From: Nocardia uniformis NBRC 13702
GTDB taxonomy: Bacteria; Actinomycetota; Actinomycetes; Mycobacteriales; Mycobacteriaceae
DNA: 64,000 nucleotides
Direction: 5' to 3'
Assembly (NCBI RefSeq): GCF_001613345.1
Contig: NZ_BDCE01000049.1
Location: 62,001-126,000, forward strand
A program made the translations under genes and the position numbers. Below the pieces are notes generated by a model. That model was not told the origin of the DNA, did not search any database, and worked only from the letters and a program-made list of their open reading frames with translations. This document shows, in pieces, positions 17,252-24,927 of this stretch (positions within the stretch are counted from its first letter, which is position 1; the number at the start of each line of letters is the position of its first letter).

Positions 17252-17512
17252 TCAGCGGTCGCGCTCCTGATGTGCGCGCTGGCGCTGTTCCTCGAACTCG
17301 GCCTGAGCCCGTTCCTTTTCGGCCTCTGCTTCCTTCTTGGCCGCTTCGCGCTGCGACTCCGCCCGGTCCTGCTGGGCGCGACCCTCGTCACGCATATCCT
17401 CGCGGCCGAAGACAGTACCCGCGGCCTCCTTTACTTTGCCCTTGACACCTTCAACAGTGCCTTCGACGCCTTCACGGAATCCGCCTTTGTCGTGCTCGGA
17501 CAAGACATTCAC
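17252..17512 (-). CDS. CsbD-like stress protein
   Basis: An 86-residue, highly charged protein. The N-half has the CsbD signature (EGTVEGVKGKVKEAAGTVFGRE) and the C-half is a Glu/Gln/Arg/Lys-rich helix or coiled coil, the form called microaggregate-binding protein in some actinobacteria. CsbD proteins are abundant in general-stress regulons. GGAGG precedes the ATG by 3 bp. A full sigma-F promoter match is 37 bp upstream, the clearest such site in the window. Confidence 0.8.
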   Translation of the reverse strand: MNVLSEHDKGGFREGVEGTVEGVKGKVKEAAGTVFGREDMRDEGRAQQDRAESQREAAKKEAEAEKERAQAEFEEQRQRAHQERDR

Positions 17513-17548
17513 CTCCAGGGTGGTCGATCAATCACTGACAATTCGGCG

Positions 17549-17573
17549 ATACCCGGCAGATCCGGGCCGAAAC
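17549..17573 (-). promoter_or_regulatory. Sigma-F promoter of the CsbD-like gene
   Basis: Minus-strand GTTT (17573-17570), 15-bp spacer, GGGTAT (17554-17549): an exact match to the mycobacterial sigma-F consensus. The gene starts 37 bp downstream of the -10. Confidence 0.75.
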
Positions 17574-17593
17574 ACCCACCCGTGGATCGAAAG

Positions 17594-18109
17594 TCATTGT
17601 GGCGCATCAATATTTGTGTCATCACCAACTCCACGACGCCGCTGCAACCACGGCAGCAGCCCCCAGACCACCGCGAACAGCGCCGCGAACAGCAGCCCTG
17701 CCGCCACCCCGACAATCGTGCCCGCGACCACATCGAAAATCAGCACAACCACTCCGGTCAGGGCCACCCCCAAAAGTGCCAATCCAACTAGACCGAACTT
17801 GTGTGCCGACTCCACGACCGCACGCAATCTATGGCGGCGGAACAGAATACGATGCGCCGATACGGGCGCTACCAAGAATACCGTCGCCCCGATGGAAGCG
17901 GATACGGTCACCAGGTACAGCACGCGCATCGGATCCGTCAGCATGTCGAATCGCGATTGGAATGGCAGGATCATCAGGAACCCGGTGAGCAATTGCACAC
18001 CGGTCTGCACAACGCGCGTCTCTTGAATCAAACTGTTCCAATTCCGGTCCAGTCGTTCGGTTTCTGTTTCGTGCCGTGCTTCCCAATTCCACAGACCGTC
18101 CGCGCTCAG
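17594..18109 (-). CDS. DUF6328-type membrane protein, probable CTG start
   Basis: A roughly 171-residue membrane protein. It opens with the family-like ETETERLDRNWNSLIQETRVVQTGVQLL and has four hydrophobic segments. No in-frame ATG, GTG or TTG lies close upstream of the conserved N-terminus; the nearest ATG (18211) would read an Arg-rich segment over the upstream gene. A CTG at 18109-18107 overlaps the upstream stop as CTGA and has GAGG 8 bp before it, so CTG initiation is proposed. Function unknown; the neighbours are stress genes. Confidence 0.65.
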   Translation of the reverse strand: MSADGLWNWEARHETETERLDRNWNSLIQETRVVQTGVQLLTGFLMILPFQSRFDMLTDPMRVLYLVTVSASIGATVFLVAPVSAHRILFRRHRLRAVVESAHKFGLVGLALLGVALTGVVVLIFDVVAGTIVGVAAGLLFAALFAVVWGLLPWLQRRRGVGDDTNIDAPQ

Positions 18110-18309
18110 CCCCGAGGCCTCGTGGGCGGTTTCGGACCGCCCGCCCGGAGTCCGGCCCGGCGGTCGTATTCGCGGATCGCGTCTACCGGCTCGTCCTTGG
18201 TCATCTTCCATCGTCCGGATATCTCTAGTCGGCCCGCCACATCGAGCAGGTGTTCGGCCCGCTCATCGGACGGTCCGCGCTGCTTCCCGGGCTCCCAGTG
18301 GTCGCCCAT
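18106..18309 (-). CDS. Small Rho-N/SAP-like helical protein
   Basis: A 67-residue protein whose central part (AEHLLDVAGRLEISGRWKMTKDE) resembles the short helix-extended-loop-helix of Rho N-terminal/SAP-like domains found in small actinobacterial proteins that may bind nucleic acid. It ends in a basic, Pro/Gly-rich tail. It is the first gene of a two-gene unit with the DUF6328 gene and overlaps it by 4 bp. A sigma-F-like promoter lies 18 bp upstream. Confidence 0.6.
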   Translation of the reverse strand: MGDHWEPGKQRGPSDERAEHLLDVAGRLEISGRWKMTKDEPVDAIREYDRRAGLRAGGPKPPTRPRG

Positions 18310-18327
18310 CTTCTCGTATTGGAGGCC

Positions 18328-18352
18328 TTACCCACGCACCATTTACCCAATC
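18328..18352 (-). promoter_or_regulatory. Candidate sigma-F promoter of the Rho-N-like/DUF6328 unit
   Basis: Minus-strand GATT-N15-GGGTAA. A second overlapping GTGT-N15-GGGTAA sits at 18367-18343. It is back to back with a plus-strand site at 18369-18393. Confidence 0.45.
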
Positions 18353-18368
18353 AACACCCGAGTACACC

Positions 18369-18393
18369 GTTTCGCATCGGACAGGCCGGTAAT
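18369..18393 (+). promoter_or_regulatory. Candidate sigma-F promoter of the FAD-Rieske operon
   Basis: GTTT-N15-GGTAAT. The ATG of the FAD-Rieske gene begins 9 bp after the -10 and no Shine-Dalgarno is visible, so the transcript would be leaderless or nearly so. Confidence 0.45.
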
Positions 18394-18402
18394 CCGGGAC
18401 CT

Positions 18403-19914
18403 ATGACGTCGCTGTGGTTAGCAGATTTCCGTCCACCGGCTCGCCCGCCGCTGCAACCGGGCCTGCATTTCGACAATGTCGTGGTCGGCGGCGGACTCAC
18501 CGGATTGGTGACCGCGCTGCTGCTGGCCGAGCAGGGCGCCGAGGTGGCGGTGGTCGAGGCCATGCGGCTCGGCTGCGGCACCACCGGCAATACCACCGGC
18601 AAGATCAGCCTGCTGCAGAACACGCGCGCCAGCGAGATCCGCACCGCGCACAGCGAATCGGTGCTGCGCGACTACGTCGACGCCAATCGGGAAGGCCAGC
18701 GGTGGCTGCTGTGGTACTGCGTCGAACACGACATACCGCTGCAACGCGCTCCGGCCCTCACCTACGCCCAGACCGAGCGCGCGGTGCCGCAGCTGCGCGC
18801 CGAACTCGACGCCACCCGCAAGGCCGGCCTGGAGACGTTTTTCGTCACCGATCTCGAGGTACCGTTCCCGAATCACGGCGCGGTACAACTCGACGATCAG
18901 GCCCAGCTCGACACCATCGACGTGGTGGCGGCCCTGGCCCGCGATCTGGACGCCCGTGGCGTGCCGATTTTCGAGGGCACCCGGGTGCGCGGTCTACACA
19001 GTTCCGGGAACCGGCAGATCTTGGAAACCGAACACGGCGACGTCACCGCCCGCACCGTCATCCTGGCGACCGGCACCCCGATATTCGACCGCGGCGGCTT
19101 CTTCGCGCGGCTGGAACCGCGGCGTTCCTACGCGACGGCGTTCCTCGTGCCGGGACCGATCCCTCGTGGGATGTACATCAGCGCCGACTCCCCCACACGT
19201 TCCCTGCGATACGTACCCACCGAGAACTGCGAGCTCCTGCTCGTCGGTGGCCACGGACACGGCGTGGGGCGCACGCGATCGGCCGCCGCGCACGCCGACG
19301 CCATCGTGCGCTGGACCCAGCGGATCTTCCCCGGCGCCGAACCGGTATCGCACTGGTCCGCCCAGGACTACCATCCCATCGGTCAACTGCCCTACGTCGG
19401 CCCACTGCTGCCCCGGCAGGACCGGGTTCTCGTCGCCACCGGCTTCGACAAATGGGGTCTGACCAACGCCGTCTCCGCCGCCCAGACGCTGGCGGGCCGG
19501 ATTATCGGCAAACCGCCGGAGTGGTCGCGGGTCTACAGCACGTGGCATCCGCGCGAACTGGCCGGCGCCTTCTCCGCGCTCACCACCAATGCCGCGGTGG
19601 CCCTGCGTCTTTCGGCCGGATGGCTCGGTTTCGGCCCGCGCGACGCGCTGCGCGAGAATGGCGTGCCGGCCGAGGGCGAGGGGCGAATCGAACGCCACGG
19701 CCTGCGACCGACCGCGGTATCCACGGTCGACGGCCGCACCTGCCGGGTGTCGGCGGTGTGCCCGCACCTGGGTGGCATTCTGCGGTGGAACGATGACGAG
19801 AAGTCCTGGGATTGCCCGCTGCACGGCTCCCGATTCACCTGCGACGGCCGCGTTATCGAGGGTCCGGCGACCCGGCCGCTGGCGGATACCGACCATGACA
19901 CCGAACATGATTGA
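18403..19914 (+). CDS. DAO-type FAD oxidoreductase with C-terminal Rieske [2Fe-2S] domain
   Basis: A 503-residue protein. Residues about 22-370 form an amine/amino-acid oxidase-like FAD domain (VVVGGGLTGLVTALLLAEQGAEVAVVE; later LVATGFDKWGLTNA). Residues about 430-490 form a Rieske domain with CPHLGG near 453 and CPLHGSRF near 471 as the two Cys/His pairs. This DadA-Rieske arrangement occurs in several bacteria, but the substrate is unknown. It heads an apparent operon with a nucleotidyltransferase-BON gene and a phosphoesterase. Confidence 0.88.
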   Translation: MTSLWLADFRPPARPPLQPGLHFDNVVVGGGLTGLVTALLLAEQGAEVAVVEAMRLGCGTTGNTTGKISLLQNTRASEIRTAHSESVLRDYVDANREGQRWLLWYCVEHDIPLQRAPALTYAQTERAVPQLRAELDATRKAGLETFFVTDLEVPFPNHGAVQLDDQAQLDTIDVVAALARDLDARGVPIFEGTRVRGLHSSGNRQILETEHGDVTARTVILATGTPIFDRGGFFARLEPRRSYATAFLVPGPIPRGMYISADSPTRSLRYVPTENCELLLVGGHGHGVGRTRSAAAHADAIVRWTQRIFPGAEPVSHWSAQDYHPIGQLPYVGPLLPRQDRVLVATGFDKWGLTNAVSAAQTLAGRIIGKPPEWSRVYSTWHPRELAGAFSALTTNAAVALRLSAGWLGFGPRDALRENGVPAEGEGRIERHGLRPTAVSTVDGRTCRVSAVCPHLGGILRWNDDEKSWDCPLHGSRFTCDGRVIEGPATRPLADTDHDTEHD

Positions 19915-20779
19915 CACCGTCGGCCCCGGGTATGCCAGCAGCATGGTCCTCACTATCGAGCACCTGCTGAGCACCCTCACCCTAGTGGTGAATACGCTGC
20001 TGGAGAACGATATTCCGTTCGCTGTCGGCGGCGGATGCGCGGTGTATGCCCGTGGTGGACCGCCCTCGGATCACGATGTGGATATCTTCGTCAAACCCGT
20101 CGACGCCGACCGCGCCCGCAACGCGCTCGTCGAGGTCGGGATGCGCCCGGTGGATCCCCCCGAGGACTGGCTCACCAAGGTCTATGACGGCACCCTCCTG
20201 GTCGATATCGTCTTCCGCCCCAATTACCGCACCGTCACCGATGAAATGCTGAACCGGGGCGCCTGGATGCGCGTCGGCCCCGCCGCCGCACCGGTGCTCA
20301 GCGGCACCGATCTGATGGTGGACAAACTCATGGTGCTCGATCCGCACCGCCTCGATTTCACCCGGCTGCTGGCCATTGCCCGCGATCTGCGTGAACAGGT
20401 GAACTGGCGGCAGGTGCGGGAGGAGACGTCGATGTCGCCGTACGCGCGGGCATTCCTCAATCTGCTCGACGACCTGGGCATCAGCCATAATCGAGAGGCC
20501 GAATCCATGAATGGCAATACCGGCGGCGACAACGTCGTGCCGCAATACCTCGTCGCCAATCTGCGGCGCGCCTTCGCCGAGGATCCGCGCACCGCCGAAC
20601 TCGGTGTCCAGGTGACGATTCGGGGCAATGTGGTGGTGCTCAGCGGTGAGGTGGGCAGCGCGGAGCGTCGCCAGCAGTTGGAGGCGGTGGTGCATGAGCA
20701 CGCACCGAAACTACGGGTGCACAACGATGTTCGGGTGTCGACTCCGGCCGCACCCGCGGACACCGAGGAGCTGACCTGA
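19907..20779 (+). CDS. Nucleotidyltransferase fused to a BON domain
   Basis: A 290-residue protein with two parts. Residues about 13-180 look like a minimal nucleotidyltransferase of the DUF6036/AbiEii kind: AVGGGCAVYARGG, then SDHDVDIFV (two acidic residues) and LLVDIVF (third). Residues about 210-280 look like a BON domain (VVPQYLVANLRRAF to VQVTIRGNVVVLSGEV), usually a membrane- or lipid-binding module of stress proteins. I do not know this combination from characterised proteins. The start overlaps the FAD gene; ATGs at 19895 and 19943 are alternatives. Confidence 0.7.
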   Translation: MIDTVGPGYASSMVLTIEHLLSTLTLVVNTLLENDIPFAVGGGCAVYARGGPPSDHDVDIFVKPVDADRARNALVEVGMRPVDPPEDWLTKVYDGTLLVDIVFRPNYRTVTDEMLNRGAWMRVGPAAAPVLSGTDLMVDKLMVLDPHRLDFTRLLAIARDLREQVNWRQVREETSMSPYARAFLNLLDDLGISHNREAESMNGNTGGDNVVPQYLVANLRRAFAEDPRTAELGVQVTIRGNVVVLSGEVGSAERRQQLEAVVHEHAPKLRVHNDVRVSTPAAPADTEELT

Positions 20780-21513
20780 ACGCGCACATTCGTATTGCCG
20801 CCGTCGGAGACGTGCATCTGGGTACGGACTCCGTCGGGGCACTGCGGCCCGCACTGGCGGAACTGCCACACCGCGCCGACGTCCTGCTGTTGGCCGGGGA
20901 TCTCACCCGGCACGGCACCGTGGACGAAGCCCGGGTGGTGGCAATGGAATTCGTCGATGTCGGGGTACCGGTGCTCGCGGTGCTCGGCAATCACGATCAT
21001 CACAGCGACGCCGAGGTCGAGATCGCGAAACTGCTCACCGATCACGGCATTACGGTGCTCGAGGGTGAGTCCGCGGTCGTACACGTACACGGCCAGACCG
21101 TCGGGGTGGCGGGTACCAAGGGCTTCGGTGGCGGCTTCACCGGCAAATGCGCGAGCGTCTTCGGGGAGCGACAGATGCGGGAATTCGCGTCACACTCCGT
21201 CGATCTCGCGCAGTCGCTGCACGAGGCGCTGACGGAGTTACATACGGATGTGACGGTCGCGCTCACCCACTACTCTCCGGTCACCGACACCCTGCACGGC
21301 GAACCCCGGGAGATATACCCATTCCTCGGCTCCTATCTGCTCGGCGAGGCCATCGACGACTGCGGTGCGGATCTGGCACTGCACGGGCACGCGCACGCGG
21401 GCACCGAGCGCGGCACCACACCGGGTGGGACCCGGGTCCGCAATGTGGCGCAGCCGGTGATTCGAGCGGCCTTCGCCGTCTACGACCTGCACCCGGCTCC
21501 CGCCGACGACTGA
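20776..21513 (+). CDS. Calcineurin-like metallophosphoesterase, probable CTG start
   Basis: A roughly 245-residue phosphoesterase with the full metal motif set: AVGDVHLG, LAGDLTRHG, GNHDHH, ALTHYSP and LHGHAHAG. The only standard start (GTG 20812) would remove the first metal-binding D-x-H. In the correct frame a CTG at 20776 overlaps the previous TGA as CTGA and is preceded by GAGGAG at 5 bp. CTG initiation is therefore inferred. Third gene of the FAD-Rieske operon; its substrate might be the product of the adjacent nucleotidyltransferase, which is speculative. Confidence 0.8.
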   Translation: MNAHIRIAAVGDVHLGTDSVGALRPALAELPHRADVLLLAGDLTRHGTVDEARVVAMEFVDVGVPVLAVLGNHDHHSDAEVEIAKLLTDHGITVLEGESAVVHVHGQTVGVAGTKGFGGGFTGKCASVFGERQMREFASHSVDLAQSLHEALTELHTDVTVALTHYSPVTDTLHGEPREIYPFLGSYLLGEAIDDCGADLALHGHAHAGTERGTTPGGTRVRNVAQPVIRAAFAVYDLHPAPADD

Positions 21514-21661
21514 GCACCCAGCCCACCGAGTACGCCGTCGGGCCTACACGCCAGCTCAACCGCGCTGCCACGCTGGGCTTTTCGATATTGTCCGAATCGT
21601 TTTCCGGAATCGGAGCCGAACGCATCGGTTTCACCCCACGGTCGGCGGGCATACGGCGTAT

Positions 21662-22432
21662 ATGAGGGCCGCCTCGAGCGAAACAGCTGCCCTGAACGTG
21701 CTCATCTGGCACGTTCAGCCCTCCTGGACCACCTCCTTCGTCCAAGGCCCGCACAATTATCTGCTGCCGACCGATCCTGCCCTCGGCAAGTGGGGGCGAG
21801 GTCGCGAGGGACAGTCCTGGCCGGATCGCGTGGTCGAGATCGACCCCGCCGACCTCGCCGATACCTAGGTGGATGTCGTTGTACTGCAACGTCCGCACGA
21901 GTTGGAGCTGACCGAGCAGTGGCTCGACCGCCGCCCGGGACGCGATCTGCCCGCGGTGTACGTCGAGCACGACACCCCGCGCGAGCATGCCGCACTGTCT
22001 CGGCATCCCCTCGCCGACCGCACCGATATCCCGCTGGTCCACGTCACCGACTTCAATCGCCTCATGTGGGACAACGGACGCTGTCCGACCCGTGTCATTC
22101 CGCACGGCGTCATCGATCCGGGATACCTCTGCACCGCCGAATCGGCCCGTGCCGCAACGATCATCAACCTGCCGTACCGGCGCTGGCGAATTGCTGGCAC
22201 CGATTTGCTGGCGGGTCTCTCCGACGCCGCACCCATCGATGTCTACGGTCTCGGAATCATCGCGATGGCGTTGACGCTGACTGCCGCCGGCTACGGCTTC
22301 GAGGGCTGGGCGATACTCGGGACCGTGGCCACGGTACTGCTGTTGACCAGTGGTATCGCAATCATAGTTATCGAACACCGCCGGGTGAAGCATCGCGAAG
22401 GCCATCGACTACAGGAGCAGGAGGGCCACTGA
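21662..22432 (+). pseudogene. Glycosyltransferase remnant fused to a UsfY-like membrane segment
   Basis: The first 68 codons read a glycosyltransferase N-terminus (NVLIWHVQPSWTTSFVQGPH) and stop at an amber codon (21866-21868). The same frame resumes at once with VDVVVLQRPHELELTEQW, VYVEHDTPREHAA and VIPHGVIDPGY. It then passes, near 22245, into a different protein: GIIAMALTLTAAGYGFEGWA, a second hydrophobic helix and a basic tail. That tail closely resembles the intact protein at 41048-41365. So a deletion joined the two genes and a nonsense change broke the first. The UsfY-like part might still be made from GTG at 21869. Confidence 0.75.
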
Positions 22433-22544
22433 CTCTCGCCGGTCACCGATTCTCGCCCCGAGCATCGCCCACCGAACGCACCCCGATCCTCACCTCTCCG
22501 GCGCGCCCACCGTTTCCGCCGACGCCGCACAACAGCTGTGCGAC

Positions 22545-22778
22545 ATGATGCGGCCGGAAAGCACCAATTGGCGCGATGAGGGATCGACGGTTGGCCGGGT
22601 GGCTTTCGACGGCACCGTGCACAACTGGGCAATGCGCAATAGCGGCGTAAACGCCGCTGTGCTGAACGATCGAGCCGTGGTGGACGGAATCATCACGGCG
22701 GAATGTCCGGATGTCCGAGCGGCCACCTTACAGGCCCTGCAGATCGACAACCTTGCTGACGGATTGGCGGGATTCTGA
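22545..22778 (+). CDS. Small hypothetical protein, probably 5'-truncated exported protein
   Basis: A 77-residue product from ATG-ATG. The same frame stays protein-like upstream to at least 22491 (HLSGAPTVSADAAQQLCD), suggesting an older, longer protein whose signal peptide or lipobox was lost when the preceding chimeric gene formed. Its TGA shares its last base with the ATG of the next lipoprotein gene. Cys residues in LCDMM and AECPDV could form a disulphide in an exported protein. I do not recognise the family. Confidence 0.5.
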   Translation: MMRPESTNWRDEGSTVGRVAFDGTVHNWAMRNSGVNAAVLNDRAVVDGIITAECPDVRAATLQALQIDNLADGLAGF

Positions 22779-23110
22779 TGTCTACTCCTACCCACCCGGC
22801 TCGCACCGCGTGTGCTGCCGCGGCCATCGCCCTGGCGACCACATTGCTCGCCGCCGGCTGTGGCGAGGCCGAGAAAGTCGTGAACAAGGGGGGCGATACC
22901 CCCTGTACCGAATTCGTCCAACAGGACGCGGAAAAGCAGCGTGTAACCGTCCGCAAATTCCTGGAACAAGAACAAAATACGACCACCGAACCCACCGCCG
23001 ACACCGTCGACGCGGCCATAGTGACGATAAAGCTCATGTGCGAGGCACAAGCCAATCCCGACACCCCCATCAAGCAGGCGGACCTCACCGGGGTGTTCGT
23101 ACCGAAGTAG
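22778..23110 (+). CDS. Lipoprotein resembling HdeA acid-stress chaperones
   Basis: A 110-residue protein with a lipoprotein signal ending in LLAAGC (Cys at 28). The mature part has two Cys about 60 residues apart (PCTEFVQQD and LMCEAQAN) flanking helices and ends in DTPIKQADLTGVF. Size, spacing of the Cys and this pattern recall HdeA-like proteins, small disulphide-linked chaperones. That assignment is an inference. It overlaps the preceding gene by one base. Confidence 0.55.
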   Translation: MSTPTHPARTACAAAAIALATTLLAAGCGEAEKVVNKGGDTPCTEFVQQDAEKQRVTVRKFLEQEQNTTTEPTADTVDAAIVTIKLMCEAQANPDTPIKQADLTGVFVPK

Positions 23111-23179
23111 CGCCGAACCGCCCCATGCGCAAACCCTTGGCATACTGAAATACCCGCTCCCCCTGCATATTCGAGGTTG

Positions 23180-23218
23180 CAGATGCACTTGCATCTGTAT
23201 GGAGCACAGTCATAGACT
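23180..23218 (+). promoter_or_regulatory. Palindromic promoter, copy A
   Basis: A perfect inverted repeat CAGATGCA-CT-TGCATCTG (23180-23197) contains a -35-like TTGCAT (23189-23194). Exactly 18 bp further is TAGACT (23213-23218). The same arrangement with TAAACT occurs at 26121-26162. It probably drives the small gene at 23321. Confidence 0.6.
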
Positions 23219-23320
23219 CACCTTGCAAGGTAGACAGGGGACAACCACAGAGCCAAGCGGCGAATTGTTGGTGATTCTTCGCCATCGGTTTGCCGCCGGC
23301 CGGGCGTCAGGGGCGTTCGC

Positions 23321-23566
23321 ATGAACCAGCCAATCAACCTCAGCCGACTCGGGTTCGCCGACAGTAGTCGCGAACACGGTTATTCACGCGAGACGGCAAC
23401 GGCATTCGTGATCGACAAGGTCGAATCCACCGGAGCGGCCACTCGGTACGATTTCGATGTCGAACGAATCGTCACCACGGCGCACGCAATGGTGAACGAC
23501 TGGGATCTACATCTGATACATCCGGAAGCCTTCTGGCGCATCGCGTCCAGCTTCATCCGGCAGTAG
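23321..23566 (+). CDS. Small hypothetical protein of the accessory region
   Basis: An 81-residue acidic protein (SRETATAFVIDKVES, DFDVERIVTTAHAM, IHPEAFWRIASSF) with no membrane segment. It is reached by a palindromic promoter about 100 bp upstream and is followed by a strong hairpin. No family is recognised. It shares its promoter type, but not its sequence, with the small gene at 26262, hinting at common regulation, perhaps by the XRE protein encoded next to it. Confidence 0.6.
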   Translation: MNQPINLSRLGFADSSREHGYSRETATAFVIDKVESTGAATRYDFDVERIVTTAHAMVNDWDLHLIHPEAFWRIASSFIRQ

Positions 23567-23584
23567 CAGCCGTCCCATTCAGAT

Positions 23585-23687
23585 ATCCCGGGGTGAATCC
23601 CCCGGGATTCTTGGGCATATATAGATTCTTGGGCATATATAAGGGCCGCAGATATGGTAAAGGCCGCCGCAATGCGGCGGCCTTTAC
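23585..23687. terminator. Double hairpin with 18-bp tandem repeat between convergent genes
   Basis: First hairpin: ATCCCGGGG, 6-base loop, CCCCGGGAT (23585-23608). An AT-rich 18-bp unit then occurs twice without change (23606-23623 and 23624-23641; core TTGGGCATATAT). Second hairpin: perfect 14-bp stem with 3-base loop (23657-23670 and 23674-23687), with AAAGG/CCTTT at its base. It separates the small gene from the convergent XRE gene, so it is most likely a bidirectional terminator. Confidence 0.65.
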
Positions 23688-23725
23688 GGTCTGACTCTCG
23701 AAGACTCCTCGTCAGGGACTCTCGA

Positions 23726-24610
23726 TCAGAGACTCTCGGCCTTCTGCATCAGCAGCTTGCGCGATCGCTCCGGCGCTTCGGCCTGCACACTCAGCTGGTC
23801 CATGACCTGCCGGTACAGCTCGAGGTCCGCCCGCTGATCCAGGTACAGCGCACTCGTCAACTGTTCCAGGTAGACGATATCGGGCAATTCCGGCTCCGCG
23901 AAACGCAGCATGGTGAACGAACTCCCCGACGCCGCATGGCCGCCCGCCGCGTACGGCAGTACCTGAATCGTAATATTGGGCCGCTGCGACATCTCCACCA
24001 GATGCTCGATCTGTTCCCGCATCACCTTCGGCCCGCCCACGGGACGATGCAGTACCGCCTCATCCAGCACCGCCCAGAAACTCGGCGCACCGGGCCGAAT
24101 CAGCAACTCCTGCCGACGCTTGCGCAGCGATACCCGCCGCTCCGCATCGGCGTCATGCCCGAGCGCCACCACCGAACGGGCGTAGTCCGGGGTCTGCAGC
24201 AGACCCGGAATCAATTGCCCCTCATAAGTACGAATGCTCTTGGCCGCGTGTTCGAGTCCTAGATAGGTCTCGAACCAGTTCGGCAGCAGATCGCTGTAGC
24301 GATGCCACCAACCGGGCTGGTTGGCCTTGCGGACCAACTCCAGGAAGGCCTCACGCTCGCCGGGATCGTCAACGCCATAGAGCGACAACAGATCCCGGAC
24401 ATCGCGTTCCTTGAATCCCGTGCGCCCCAACTCGAGGCGACTGATCTTCGCGTGGGAGCCGCGGATGTGGTCACCAGCGGCTTCCCTCGTGATACCGCGT
24501 TCAATACGAAGCTTGCGCAGCTGACCACCGACGGCGATGCGCAATGCGGTCGGGCCACGCTCGGCGACAGTGGAATCCACCCGACCGGGGCCTACCGGTT
24601 CTGCGATCAT
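23726..24610 (-). CDS. XRE-family regulator with DUF5753 domain
   Basis: A 294-residue regulator. Residues about 25-85 hold the helix-turn-helix (LRKLRIERGITREAAGDHI, SHAKISRLELG). The rest is the DUF5753 sensor (QPGWWHRYSDLLPNWFETYLGLE, IPGLLQTPDYAR, FWAVLDEAVLHRPVGG, ITIQVLPY). In actinomycetes these are usually paired with a DUF397 gene, and one lies 86 bp upstream on the same strand. The regulated genes are often the neighbours; here small hypothetical genes and a methyltransferase are candidates. Confidence 0.92.
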   Translation of the reverse strand: MIAEPVGPGRVDSTVAERGPTALRIAVGGQLRKLRIERGITREAAGDHIRGSHAKISRLELGRTGFKERDVRDLLSLYGVDDPGEREAFLELVRKANQPGWWHRYSDLLPNWFETYLGLEHAAKSIRTYEGQLIPGLLQTPDYARSVVALGHDADAERRVSLRKRRQELLIRPGAPSFWAVLDEAVLHRPVGGPKVMREQIEHLVEMSQRPNITIQVLPYAAGGHAASGSSFTMLRFAEPELPDIVYLEQLTSALYLDQRADLELYRQVMDQLSVQAEAPERSRKLLMQKAESL

Positions 24611-24696
24611 TTGGGCCTACTCCGTTGCTCGGCAATTTCCGGCAGTGGACCACAACTATCGTCGCGAACCACCGCGCCGATTGCCAATGCTACCTT

Positions 24697-24927
24697 TCAG
24701 CACGCCAGATCGTCGAACTCTCCGGTCTTCGCGCCGCGCAGGAACGCATCGATCTCGGGGCGGGTGTAGACCAGCACCGCCCCCTGGGGGTCACGCGAGT
24801 TCCGCATCGCCACGAGGCCACTCGCGAGTTCCGCCACTTCCACACAGTTCCCGCTGGGGTTACTGAATGTGCTCTTGCGCCAGGACAGTTCAGAGGGATC
24901 GATACGGGTTGCCGATATGCGTGTCAT
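24697..24927 (-). CDS. DUF397 protein
   Basis: A 76-residue DUF397 protein with the family pattern LSWRKSTFSNPSGNCVEVAEL, MRNSRDPQGAVLVYTRPEID and AFLRGAKTGEFDD. Start MTRISATR is preferred. DUF397 proteins act with the XRE-DUF5753 regulator, in some streptomycetes as an antagonist. The order here (DUF397 first, XRE second) is the reverse of the common one. Likely transcribed from the AT-rich region that follows at 24928-25273. Confidence 0.9.
   Translation of the reverse strand: MTRISATRIDPSELSWRKSTFSNPSGNCVEVAELASGLVAMRNSRDPQGAVLVYTRPEIDAFLRGAKTGEFDDLAC

Noticed and set aside
20812..20814. GTG as the start of the metallophosphoesterase
   Set aside because: It would remove the GDV part of the first metal-binding motif (GDVH), while an upstream in-frame CTG with a ribosome-binding site keeps it.
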